Source: Anastatus disparis (Eukaryota > Arthropoda > Insecta > Hymenoptera > Eupelmidae). Taken from it: a stretch of DNA of 64,000 nucleotides. The stretch covers positions 3,984,001-4,048,000 of the forward strand of contig JAFFSR010000369.1 in NCBI GenBank assembly GCA_017163975.1, given 5' to 3'. The notes under the pieces are model-generated. The model saw only the letters and a list, made by a program, of their open reading frames with translations, ran no database searches and was not told the DNA's origin. The position numbers and the translations under genes were made by a program. Shown here one piece after another: positions 46,350-57,396 of the stretch; within the stretch, counting starts at the first letter, position 1, and each line of letters opens with the position of its first letter.

Positions 46350-46814
46350 TACATTTCACACCAACTGTAAGAGCAAAAAAATAAAAATTGCTTAAGCTCT
46401 GAGAATATATTCTGTTTGTTACCCAAAACATATAAAAAAAATTTTCAAGGATTTAGGTCAAAAGCATCAAGAGCTATGGATCCTTAAAATTTGAAAATTT
46501 TTCGAAATTTTTTAAACAGTCCGAACTTTATGATGTTTTTCCTGAAAACCCTGATATTTTAGAGGCAAATTCATAAGAATATTTCTTCTTGTAATTGAAG
46601 AGGAGAGTTAGTATGATTTTTTACAGATCTTAGTTTTGAAGTTTTCTATTGGTTCTTATATATATTACATAGTAATTGAAATTACTCATTGTTCGCCACT
46701 TCAGAAATTGCTTTTCAAGAGCTTATTTTCTTCCATTTTACATGAACTTTTAGATAAATTTTTGATCATGTAAGACAGAGCCATCAATAAGGAGTTATGA
46801 CAGTTTAAAATATC
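46348..46814. mobile_element. Left end of the RPC1-type foldback family, joined to BEL/Pao sequence
   Basis: Starts GGTACATTTCACACCAACTG after a TA tract and follows the left arm and subterminal region of the 3602-5973 element for about 465 bp. The match ends at AGGAGTTATGACAGTTTAAA. Beyond that point 3602-5973 continues into RPC1-bearing sequence, whereas here a BEL/Pao gag begins in mid-protein. No right arm is found. Confidence 0.75.
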
Positions 46815-48640
46815 CACAGCTTTAAAAGGTGAAGCTCGGGAAGTAGTGAAAACGCGGTTAGCTACCACCAATAATGCAGGAACCCTAATAGCTACTCTAG
46901 ATTTACATTTCGGAAATTGCGATGTAGAAGCAAAAAAGATTTTAAGCGAAATGAATGAGCTTCTGTCCACAGAATTGGGAAAAGTCAACATCACTCAGTT
47001 CGCGATGAAATTGCATAATGCGATCAGCGTGTTCAAATCTTTTAAACTTACCAGTTATTTGTACAGCTCTGATATTCTGAAGAATGTTGCGAGTAAATTA
47101 CCCACTGCGTTGATGTACAGTTTTAATAGACACGTGGCAACGATGGTATCGGACCAAACTGACCTCAAGAAACTCGCGGATTTTTTGATTACAGAGGCCG
47201 AATTGGCGATGATGTGTGGAGTTATAGACCTTGATACAATTCCTTCTGTATCATCGCGAAGCACGAATTCTACCAAAGGGCAAAGTCTTTAGTGAAAGCC
47301 GTCGTATACACTAACTCTGAAAACCAAAATGAAACTCCACCGCACCGGGTAAGTGATTCTGATAGAAACTGTTCTTATTGTTTTCGTCCAAATCATGAAT
47401 TAACAACGTGCACTAAGTTTCCAAAATTAAAAACTGAGTCAAGTTGATCCTTCGCTTACAAAAATCGTCTCTGTTTCCGATGTTCGAAAGGTCAATATAG
47501 ACGCGAGGAATGTAAAGATTCACATTATCAGATATGTAGAAAAAACTACCATAGCTCGTTACACTGCTCCCAAGGGAGATACGGAAGTAATAAAGCATCA
47601 GAAAAGGACAACGCAGTGACGGCAAACGCGTACAAAGATACATGGCTAGAAACGGGAAGAGGTTTATTGAAAATCATTGTTTGATAGGACCCACAAAAAA
47701 TATTGAGACGTTCGCTTTATTAGATGGGGGCTCAACTATTACGTTGCTTGACCAATCGATCGCTCGCGAAATCGGAGTTCGGAGACGGTGATCCAAAATC
47801 ACACTTACCGGGATATCGGAAAGAGGAAGAACGTATACAAATTACGAAAAGGTTGAATTGAAGATACAAGGCTCGGCGGAAACACACGGAATTAAACACG
47901 TTCTTACGATACCAAAGCTACAACTTCCATCCCAATCTCTTTCGATGGAGATAGCTAAATATGTAGAAGATATCTTTAACGTGACAATAGAGACTTATCA
48001 CAATGCGTGACCGAAATTCATAATAGGCCAGGATAATGACTACGCGAGAATCCCGAGAGACGAGTAATAGTGATATCACATTATCTCATTCAGTTCTTGG
48101 TTGGGCGGTGCACGATCATCTAAATCCTAGAAAATTTGACACAGAGCGCGTTACGTATTGTACCCGGAAAAAATCGATCGACGACATTATTTGCGATGAT
48201 AAACTCGATGAGCTTATGCGTTATTATTTTTCGATAGAGAGTCTTGGCGTCAGCGATTCGCACAAAAAAGTAGCTTAAATAACGCAGTGAGGATACTTAA
48301 AGAAACTAGTCGAAAGATAGGAAGCCTCTGGAAAACGGGCCTGTTATGGAAAAATAATTATACGCCTCAAGTGGACGGGTTACCGCTCGCGAGTGCTTTC
48401 ATTCTCTAGAGTGAAAATTAGATCGAGACCAAGCCTATGCTTTGTTATATTATCGAGAAATAGAATGGCTTATAAAAAATGGATATGCGATTAAAGTAAG
48501 TAAAAATGTTGAGCGCCCCCGCGTTCGGTATCTGCCAAACTTTTGAGTGCGAAATGCGAACAAGCCGGGAAAGATAAGGCTGGTATTTGATGCCGCGGCA
48601 AAGTCTGCTGGAGCTAGTCTGAACGACTAACTTGAAACCG
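46815..48640 (+). pseudogene. BEL/Pao LTR retrotransposon gag-pol remnant
   Basis: The plus strand begins mid-gag with LKGEAREVVKTRL and LIATLDLHFGN (DUF1759-type). Zinc knuckles follow as CSYCFRPNHELTTC and CFRCSKGQYRREEC (47360-47520), then the protease motif ALLDGGSTITLLD (about 47720). Next are LGWAVHDH and ELMRYYFSIESLGV (48100-48250), and the reverse-transcriptase start KPGKIRLVFDAA (about 48565). The order gag, protease, pol is that of BEL/Pao. Frame breaks and stops are frequent after 47292. No LTR is seen on either side, and the RT core is lost where a CACTA-like sequence begins at about 48640. Confidence 0.85.
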
Positions 48641-49559
48641 GTCGGTTGGACGTTTTATTTAGCGGTTAATAAACTTCCTTACAAAGAACGACACAATATT
48701 GAAAATGCGGTGTTATTTGGTTTGTGGTTTGGAAAACTGGAACCTAAAATTAATCTCTTTATGACTTCCGTAAAAAATTCATTAAAAAAATTGTACAAAG
48801 GTACAGATTATGAAATACCTAACATAGATAAACCTATTAATGTTAAATGTATAATTTTAAATAGCACGTGCGATTTGCCAGCTAAACTGATTTTTTTAAA
48901 TATACAGGGTGAGGAAAAAGTATGGAAACCTCTGGAAACTTTGCGACTTTTATAGCAAAACAAAACAAACAAAAGGCATGCCTAAGGTAATTTTGAACAA
49001 GGAATCCGGTGGTAACCTTGGATTTGACCTTGAACCTCATTTTCAAGGTTATTTCAAGGTCAACCTAATTTTTTAAAATGGGAATCTCTACTTTTTATAC
49101 CGTAATCAAAAAGAGTGGAAAATTTTACATCCGGATATGTGTTTAGGTATAAGGTTAACGTAACCTCTAGAGGTCAAATAGAGGTCAAAGTATGACTTCT
49201 TAAAAATCTCTCTAGTTTAGTGGTAAAACAAAACAAACAAAAGGCATACCCTAGGTAACTTTCAATGAGGAACCCAACGGTGACCTCTAATCTCACTCAG
49301 AACCTCATTTTCAAAGTTATTTCAAGGCCAACCTCATTTTGAAAAGAGTGGGAAATTGTACGTGTGGAACCAATTCAAGTCCGAAGATAGCATAATCCCT
49401 AACCCTCTATTTAGCGCGACCCCGAAACAACGACGTAGATGTAGAAGGAATCTGTTCCCTTCGGGGTGCTTTTTCACAGTGAGTTACCATTGCCTCTCAC
49501 GTGAATGAATTTTCAACAGATGTTCAAATTATTCTCCATTTGCTTCCTGACAGTAACTA

Positions 49560-50591
49560 ATCCTATTGTAAAATGATTCAATTGCATCTTGGATCATCAG
49601 TTATGAAATGGCATTAATTTCTTGAACTATTCTACGTCTTAATTCTTCAAGGTTTTCTGGATTATTTCTGTATACCCGATCTTTTAAATACCCCCATAAA
49701 AATAGTCTAAAGGTGTTAAGTCTGGAAATCTTGGAGCCCACTCTACTGTACCTCTTCTACCTATCCATCTTTCAAAAAATGTCTCATTCAGGTATTGTCT
49801 GACATTGACACCGTAATGTCACAGCAAGATGAGCTGGAGCGATATCTTGCTAAAACCATGTATTTTCAAAATCATCTCCTCTTAAAGACTGGATAGCTGG
49901 AACAATCTGATTTCGCAAAAGTTTTTTATAACTTTCAGCGTTCAAATTTCCTTGGATAAAAAGGGACCAATTATTGTATCACCTACTATTCCTGCCCACA
50001 CCTTTAATTTTTGAGGATATTGCGTGCGACTTTCTCTTATCCAATGAGGATTTGTATCGGACCAATATCTAAAGTTATGACGATTGACTTCGCTATTTAA
50101 TTGAAATGTTGCTTCGTCTGAAAAAACAATATTTGATTTTCAGTTATCATTTCCATCATCGTCTCACAAAATTCAATCCGGCGATCAGGATCATCCTCAT
50201 TCAATTCTTGCACAAGTTTCATTTAGTGAGGATGAAATTTGTTTACCTTTAAAATTTTAAGAACAGATTTTTGATCGATGTCCTGTTGCAAAGCTACTGA
50301 TCGAGATGATTCATGTGGATTTTCCACAAAAGACAGTAAAACATCCAAAGATTTTTCTTCATTTGTTGTTGTTCGTGGTCTTCCAATAACAGCACGATTT
50401 TTAATAGACCTCGTTTCTTCAAAACGTTTTAAGGTCTTTGAAACTGTGGATTTAGAAAAAGGAGTGTCGCCATCGCCGTTTAGAAATGTTGCATTAAAGA
50501 GATTAACAACATAAGTATACGACCCTTGCAGATCACCCCAACCCCTCATCATTAGAAGAGATATTCGCTCTCTTTTGGACGAAGGAAACAT
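49560..50591 (-). pseudogene. Tc1/mariner transposase remnant
   Basis: An ATG at 50591 opens a 122-aa frame with two helix-turn-helix-like halves: STVSKTLKRFEETRSIKNRA, GRPRTTTNEEK and SRSVALQQDIDQKSVLKIL. In shifted frames further along come the HN...[14 protein letters not shown] block (about 50055), [20 protein letters not shown] (about 49930), QDIAPAHLA (about 49835), VEWAPRFPDLTPL (about 49745) and LKDRVYRNNPENLEELR (about 49680). The second and third catalytic Asp are about 121 bp apart, near 40 residues, allowing for a frameshift; this is wider than the 34 of classic mariners. Stops and frameshifts make it inactive. Confidence 0.88.
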
Positions 50592-51189
50592 TTTAAAAGT
50601 TTTGAAAAAAAATGTAATGTAGCTATTGTAAACAACAAGAAAAGCAAGAATTAAGAAATATTTGACGAATTTCTCAAATTAGTTCAACCGCAAAACACTA
50701 TTTGTTCTTTTTTATTGGTCAAGTAATTTTTTATTTCAAGGGTCTGTTTAATGACAAAACTATGACAACAAAAAAATATGATTTCAACTTACAATTAGTA
50801 CAATGCAAGAGCAAATAAAATTTTAAAATCTAAATGATAAAAATTTTTTATTAAAAAATATATTTGTACAAGCACTTCTATTTCATTTCTAAATTTACAC
50901 TTCTTTTAGATGCCTTTTTAATAATTTCAAATTTTTAATAAACAATTAGCTTTACAGCCCATGAAAGAGGAGAAAACGTGATTTTTAAGAGTTGCCCCTT
51001 TTTAAAACAAAATTTTTTCTTTTCAAAAATAAAATAAATTAATGACAGATCTCCAACTTGTTTTGTATTCATTTTGTAACAAAAATGAACCTTTCTCTTG
51101 TATTTTTAAAAATTCTTCTTTGGAATTTTTGAACATTTATTAAAAAGAAATAAATTAAAATTTTCCATTAGTAGGCCAGGAGAACTACC

Positions 51190-51880
51190 CCAAAAATAGT
51201 CGTTCGAAATAACTCGCTTGATCTTGAAATAACCTTGAAAATAAAGTTGAAGGTCAAATCCAAGGTCACCATCGGATTCCTTGTTTAAAGTTACCCACGA
51301 TATACCTTTTGTTCGTTTTGTTTTACCACTAAACTAGAGAGATTTTTAAGAAGTCATACTTTGACCTTTAGAGGTTACGTTAACCTCATACCTAAACACA
51401 TATCCGAACGTAAAATTTTCCGCTCTTTTCGATTACGGTATAAAAAATAAGGGTTCTTATTTTTAAAAAATGAGGTTGACCTTGAAATAACCTTGGAAAT
51501 GAGGTTTAAGGTCGAATTAAAGGTCACCATCGGATTCCTTGTTTAAAATTACCTAGATTATGCCTCTTGTTTGTTTTGTTTTACCACTAAACTAGAGATT
51601 ATTAAGAAGTCATACTTTGACCTCTAATTAACCTCTAAAGGTTACGTTAACCTCATACTTAAACACATATTCCGACGTAAAATTTTCCGCTCTTTTGGAT
51701 TACGGTATAAAAAGTAGAGATTCCCATTTTAAAAAATTAGTTTGACCTTGAAATAACCTTGGAAATGAGGTTCAAGGTAAAATCCAAGGTCACCATCGGA
51801 TTCCTTGTTTAAAATTACCTAGGGTATGTCTTTGTTTGTTTTGTTTTACTATAAAAGTCACAAAATTTCCAGGGGTTTCC
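51190..51880. repeat. Three tandem subterminal units of the Tc1/mariner element
   Basis: Units begin near 51220, 51475 and 51730. Each has TGACCTTGAAATAACCTTG, then CAAGGTCACCATCGGATTCC, then TTTGTTTTACCACTAAACTA. The period is about 250 bp. Related inverted blocks occupy the left end. They probably served as transposase-binding repeats. Confidence 0.8.
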
Positions 51881-52309
51881 ATACTTTTTCCTTACCCTGT
51901 ATATCAATAAAACGGTAAATTCTGTAGTCAAATATGCAAGCAGAAAAGCATTTTAATTGGCAAATCCAAAATATACCCTTTTGAAAAGAAATTAACTTTG
52001 CGAACTGATAGTGGAACCATTCTGCACGGTCAACGAGCTCATGTTAGCGATATCAAAGTTTGGGGTGTTAAGGGACCAACAATACTCTCTAAAATTGTAC
52101 CAAAATTCATTACATCAACTGGAATTGATGTTATGCATAATATCTCTGAACAAGTTTCAAAATAATTAATTGAACTACGGCTTGATTCAAAGTTTAACAA
52201 AACAGATTTTTCCATCCTACAATTTTTTGATGTTATTGACAGCCGATTAAAAGCACTTCAATCACCAGAATTTATTCAAAGACGTCCGCGATCAATCGCT
52301 GTAGACTTA

Positions 52310-52980
52310 CAAGGAGAGGTCCCCACCTCCGGGAAACGGATTTAGCTAAAACTGCAAGATATAATTTTTTGATAAAAAAAATGAACCCGTGTTTTTTCTT
52401 TTTGTCTAATAGGCTCCAGAGACCTAGATGTAGACATTTTTTTAAATATAGTGAAAAGAAGCGCTTTCAAGAACTTGTATAGCCAAAAAACTAAAACTTT
52501 TACGAAAAAATGTATTTGAAATAAAATAAAGTGCAAATTAAATTCTTTAATTTAAGCTCTGGTGCATTAAAAAAGCTTTTTTGGTTCAGAAGTTATGCTC
52601 AATTCAATATTACTACATATTTTTTAATATTTTTAACATGTAACACACGGTGGATTTCTCACTTCATTTCCTTAGCATATTTTGATTATCTATAACTTCT
52701 GGACCATAAAAGCTTTTTTAGTGCACCAAAGCTTAAATTAAAGCATTTAATTTCTACTTTCTTTAATTTTTCATACATTTTCACGTAAAAGTTCTAGTTT
52801 TTAGGCTATTCAAGATCTTGAAAGTGCTTCTTTTCACTATATTTAAAAAAAATGTCTATATCTTGGTATCTGGGGCCTATTAGATGAAAAGAAAAAACAC
52901 GAGTTTATTTTTTTTCATCAAAAAATCATATCTTGCAGTTTCAGCTAAATCCGTTTCCCGGGGGTGGAGACCTCTCCTTG
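52310..52980. mobile_element. 671-bp palindrome, Harbinger-like target site
   Basis: The ends CAAGGAGAGGTC and GACCTCTCCTTG are flanked by TTA (52307-52309) and CTA (52981-52983). The surrounding protein reads straight across (VDL to LVNW). Arms of about 310 bp surround a short loop near 52630. A 3-bp TTA-type duplication fits PIF/Harbinger MITEs; superfamily is inferred. Confidence 0.85.
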
Positions 52981-53570
52981 CTAGTTAACTGGAAAGCTTC
53001 AGAATTTAAAAATTGGTTTTTTACTATTCCTTGCCAATTTTGCAAGACGTATTACCAGTTATATATTTTAACCATTATAAATTAATAGTTATGTCGATTT
53101 ATATTCTGTGTAAAACTACGGTCAAAGGTGAAATAATTGATTTAGCCGAAGTTTTATTAATAGAATTTGTTTCAAGCTCTAAAATTCTTTATGGTATGGA
53201 ACATTTATCAGCTAATGTACATCACGTCATACATTTACCAGAGATCGTAAGGCGTAGTGGTCCTATTTGGACTATATCATGTTTTTCTTACAAAAATTTG
53301 AATGGGAACTTGGCTGCTTTAGTTCACAGCAGTAATTCAGCTCATTTACAAATATGTGTAGGTGTATCTTTGCATATGATTTTACGAGTGCTAAAAAGTG
53401 AATCATGCATAATATATAGTTTTACTGCATCTTATTGCAATCAGGTTTTGTCAAATACTAAAAAGAGAAAATGTATTTGGGTAAAATTCAAAAAGTTGTC
53501 AAAATCATGTTTTTTAAAAACTAAAAAAAAAATTCCTAAATTTTACTGTATTTCAATTTTGGAAATATAA

Positions 53571-53659
53571 CATGTGTGAATGTAAATAAACTTATAAAGT
53601 GTGACGCGAGGACATTTTTCTTTTTTTTGTATACATTAAAAGTGATTACTTGGCGAGTA

Positions 53660-53709
<50 letters not shown>

Positions 53710-54504
53710 ACAAATATATTTCACAGTCAATTTAAAGCTCTTAAAGCCTACTTTCTTTTCCCGTAGTCCAAATCCTGATTAGATTTTTTTTTCGTTAAGA
53801 AAATTAGCGTTATACGAAGACATTAGAAAAGGTACGTTTCTTTATGGTTTGATTAAAATATATTTTCTCACCATATATAAAACCTTTTACATTAATAACT
53901 CTTTTAATTACTAAAATACTTATTAATTTTTATATTTGACGATATTTAGCTCTAACTATTAGACTTCTTAAATGATTTTCACGATAAACTATTAAAAGTG
54001 TGACACGAGGACAAAAAATTGTCGTAACTTTGACGTCAGTTTTGAATATATTTTATAAAGTTATTGTATTTCTACACCCCACCATTAGATTCTTTATTTG
54101 AAAATCTTCAAAAATCATTATAGTAAAATTTTAATAACTATGTATTTAGATATTTTTTATTTTGAAAACAAAATACTTGTACGCTCCGGACGCGTGACAC
54201 GAGGACATTTTTGTTAATTTTTCTTATTTATTACTTTGGATTAGTCATTTAATCAAAGTTTTAATCGTTGAACAAGTTGATTAGGATTGTTACTAGCTAA
54301 CTGTTGGGTTTAGACGGTACATATTATTTACATAAAAAGTTATTATGTATAAACACCTATTTTCAATTTTTTGAATTTCACCCATTTCTATTTCAGGGTC
54401 AATTAAAATTGTAAAATAATAACCATATATAATAATAATAAATAATAATATATAATAATAATAATAATAATATATATCTGGAAAAAAAAATTTTTTTAAC
54501 AGTG
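53571..54504. other. Spacer with a TA tract and a thrice-repeated motif
   Basis: A TA tract runs 53661-53704. GTGACACGAGGACA-type motifs occur at 53601, 53998 and 54194 in the same orientation. An ATAATAATA simple repeat lies near 54425-54475. No gene is seen. Confidence 0.55.
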
Positions 54505-54630
54505 GGCTAAAAACACCACTTTTGCTCCCGGCATGGAAAACGAAAAGTGCTAATTTTAGCCTCACTGTTGAAAAAAATCGTATATGCACCGAGAAAGGTA
54601 AAATGGACAACCCATGGCACGAGTTTGCCG
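54505..54630. mobile_element. Decayed copy of the twin-hairpin element
   Basis: AAAAAAATCGTATATGCACC, then GGTAAAATGGACAACCCATG and GCACGAG match the reverse complement of 43040-43105. CACCACTTTTGCTCCCGGC matches its second hairpin. It ends at a TA tract, where the solo LTR begins. Confidence 0.65.
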
Positions 54631-54658
54631 ATATGTATATATATATATATATATATAT

Positions 54659-55939
54659 TGCAACGATTATTCATGATCGTGCAGACAGGATATTCAAATC
54701 TCCCGCCACGGTAGTAACAGGCTCAACCGCCAGGCGCCATCAGCTTTGCTTTTCCCGCAAGAGGAACAGCGAGTTCGGGAAGATATAAGAGCTAAGACTT
54801 AGCGAAGAGTCGAGGCATTGGGGACTGTGCTCTCCCTCTCTCTCTTAGCCAAGTGCGCTCGCTGGCCTAGCGAAAGAAAGCAGTATACAGAACTGGCATT
54901 CTTATATGGGGCTCCCACGCCTTATAAGAAAAGCTACTCTCTCGCTCGCTCTAATGTGTCAAACCATTAGAAGCAAGTCAAGTCGCAAATAATCTTTGCC
55001 GAGTGCGCTTGCTGGCTTAGATAAAATGCGACCGAGAGGACCACAATTGCACTTCTGTACCGCGGTACCACTGTACCGCCGTACCACCCGTACTGTAAAT
55101 ATCGGATTAGTTCAACTTAATATAAGATTGTATTAGTTTGTACCGCCGAGCCGCCGTACCGGCCGTTTTGTAAATAGTAACTTTATTAATTCAATATTAA
55201 TTCGTACTTAACATTAAGGGTGCTTCTCACCTATTGTAACCGTAGTACTAAGTTAGCATTAAAGGTGCTTTTCACCTATTGCCACCGCCGGAAAAGGGCA
55301 AGCTAAGATTACTCTACTTATGTGCATCCGCCGCACATTAGAGAATCATAGGCCTTCAGCCACATTCCGTGTTACCGCATTAAGGGTACCGTCCACCTAC
55401 TGTATTATAATAATTAGTTTATTAATATTATATTTTTGTTTGTTCGTTACACTATCACCGAATTAACCCGGCCGACCGTTAAATACCGTTTAGTCTAAAT
55501 TGACTTATCATTAAAAATAAAGTTTATTTCAATTAAAAGAAAGTAATATAATTTAGCTTGAATTATTTTTGATTTCATTTATTTACGTCGCCAACAAGAG
55601 GCGCATAAAAGCCGTCAAGTGGCTTATAATAAATTCAATCTTTATTTCTTTGTATGACGCGCGCAATTTAATTAGGTTAGTTCTTTGGTTTATATAATTT
55701 AGGTTAGTATATTACTTTTTACTATTATTGTTATACGTCGTTGTAAAATATGAGTTTAGAGTACAATAAAGCCCAAGTACTCCCTAGCACAAACAAACGT
55801 GTCAACCCGTTTACTATCCTTTATCTTTCCACCGCCCGTCCTGTCCGTCCTCCTGCCTCGAATCCTGGTCACTCAGTGAAGCGTCTGGCAACAGGAGGTA
55901 AAAACGTAATTTTCCTACCTGCGGAAAATAAAAACGTTA

Positions 55940-55941
<2 letters not shown>
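54659..55941 (+). mobile_element. Probable solo LTR (Gypsy-like) in a TA tract
   Basis: A block of balanced base composition begins TGCAACG and ends CGTTACA, flanked on each side by ATAT within a TA tract. TG...CA ends with an ATAT duplication suit Gypsy-type LTRs of insects. Inside are a TATAA at 54786, a repeated GCCAAGTGCGCTCGCTGGCC motif (54850 and 55001), and three copies of CATTAAGGGTGCTTCTCACC (55214, 55257 and 55376). An AATAAA polyadenylation signal lies near 55520. There are no internal gag or pol genes on either side. The 80-aa frame at 55750-55992 is not supported as a gene. Orientation is inferred from TATA and AATAAA. Confidence 0.65.
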
Positions 55942-55974
<33 letters not shown>

Positions 55975-56843
55975 CATACATATGTGTGTTGATTTACGAA
56001 ACAATATTAAAATAATTTCTATAAACAACATATATTGAAATTTAATTCTTATCCGTCGCAAATCGTTCGTCAGTGATAGTCTTCGTTTGTATAAAAATTA
56101 AATAAGAATTCCCATCGTGTACACTTGGCGGAAAGGATATTTTTCCGAATGTGTATCTTAAATGGCAGTGCTGCATATTTTACCACAGACGTAAGAGAAC
56201 TTAGAATTATGTATTGAGTTTTGCATCATGATGATTTTGTTTTTTAATATAGGTTATTTACGTAAAATTCAAATGCTTACTATTAAAATTTTATTGCTTA
56301 TATCATTTTATGATTATTGAACTAAGAAACAAAAATTTTCTTCCATAAAATTATAATTCGGATCATGAAAGGAAAAAGTAATATTGTTTGTTTACTAAAA
56401 TTATTTCATTAAGTAATAAATAACGATGATGCGAAATTTGCTCTATAATTTGAAATAGTCTTGTATCTATGGTAAAATATGCGATGTTGCCATTTGAGGT
56501 TAATAATTGGAAAAATATCTTTTCCACCAAGTGTACATTGAAATTGAATTCCTTTTGTCGCAACTCGTTCAAAAGAGATAATCTCTGTTTACATAAATAA
56601 TTAAATGATAGTTGTCGTCGATATACTTTGAAATTTAATTCTTTTCGTCGCAAGTCGTTCAAAATAATAGTCTCCGTTAAAATGAAAATTAAAATAATAT
56701 TTTGTTTGTTTCTGATTGAAGCGATGATCTTTGAAAAAATCTAAAAATGAATATCTACGTATAGCTGTCGATATATTAACATTTATATTACAAAAAATGA
56801 GCGAAAAACACATATAAAAATTAATGTGCGAATTTATTATAAA
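55942..56843. repeat. TA tract and a dispersed three-copy repeat
   Basis: After the TA tract, a unit of about 55 bp with TTGAAATTTAATTCTTTTCG and TCGCAAGTCGTTCAAAATAA appears near 56035, 56540 and 56630. AAGTGTACATTGAAATTG and its partner GTACACTTGGCGG also recur. No gene is seen. Confidence 0.55.
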
Positions 56844-56909
56844 CTAGCTCGGCCCAAAGGGCCGTTATGGCTCTTACCTCGGGCCTTGCATCGCTATGCG
56901 ATGCAAGGC
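56844..56909 (-). mobile_element. Candidate Helitron 3' terminus, two hairpins and CTAG
   Basis: On the minus strand a perfect 12-bp hairpin (GCCTTGCATCGC, loop ATA, GCGATGCAAGGC; 56909-56883) is followed by a second hairpin CGGCCCTTTGGGCCG (56864-56850). Then come AG, CTAG and T. A GC-rich hairpin just before CTRR followed by T is the canonical Helitron 3' end. It lies downstream of Helitron C on the same strand, about 2.9 kb beyond the last helicase frame. Two younger MITEs (57397-58551 and 58742-59322) account for 1.7 kb of that gap. Confidence 0.55.
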
Positions 56910-57396
56910 ATGCAAAAAACTTCACTTTTTGCATATAAGGCACGTTCGACTTCGAAAAAAAATTTATTCAATACAATTTGTGAAAAGAAATAAGATGGAT
57001 TTTTTTAATATCATACATTTTTTTCTAAAAATTATATTTATTAAATTATCACTAAAAAGCCTTTGATCTCAACATATTTCATGAACAATTTGAAAAATAT
57101 TAACTTCAGAGAAAAATGTATAGTATAAAAAAAATTAATTTTTTTATATTCTATGACTTTTATTTAATATACTTTTTAAAAAAAAATCGTATTTTTTAAG
57201 TTATTTCCAAAAATTATTTTTTTTGACCATTTAAAGGGCAACTATTTATAAACGGTTTTAATTATTTTTTTCAAAATAGGAACTTTTACTTGTACTATTA
57301 TTATAAATAATTTTCTGTTTCAATTATACAGATCGGACAAAAACTCATCGAGAAAATTCATAAACTTGATTTCTCACACACATACATCCATACATA

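Larger units (their letters stand above)
48905..51899. mobile_element. Tc1/mariner element, 3.0 kb, with repeated subterminal blocks
   Basis: The tips CAGGGTGAGGAAAAAGTATG and the near complement are flanked by TA (48903-48904 and 51900-51901). Inside each end is a block containing AACCTTGGATTTGACCTTGA or its complement. It is repeated about twice on the left (49000-49340) and three times on the right (51190-51880). A minus-strand transposase remnant lies in the middle. The element split the CACTA-like gene; joining the flanks restores its order. Confidence 0.93.
48628..53570 (+). pseudogene. CACTA/EnSpm-like (tnp2-type) transposase remnant, interrupted twice
   Basis: The plus strand reads WTFYLAVNKLPYKERHN, LFGLWFGKLEPKINLF and STCDLPAKLIFLNI up to 48900. 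After the Tc1/mariner insertion (48905-51899) it resumes with KIYPFEKKLTLRTDSGT, HGQRAHVSDIKVWGV, GIDVMHNISEQV and RRPRSIAVDL (to 52309). After a palindrome (52310-52980) it continues LVNWKASEFKNW, YYSLPILQDVLPVIYFNHY, LSANVHHVIHLPEIV and GPIWTISCFSYKNLNGNL (53013-53300), ending at 53570. I recognise the animal tnp2/DUF4218-type pattern (GLWFG, DLPAK, ANVHxxxHLP, GPxWxxSCF). It is broken and non-functional. Confidence 0.75.

Noticed and set aside
56363..56813. Two overlapping frames of 99 and 70 aa on the minus strand
   Set aside because: They arise from the dispersed repeat with TTTAATTCTTTTCGTCGCAA and resemble each other for that reason.
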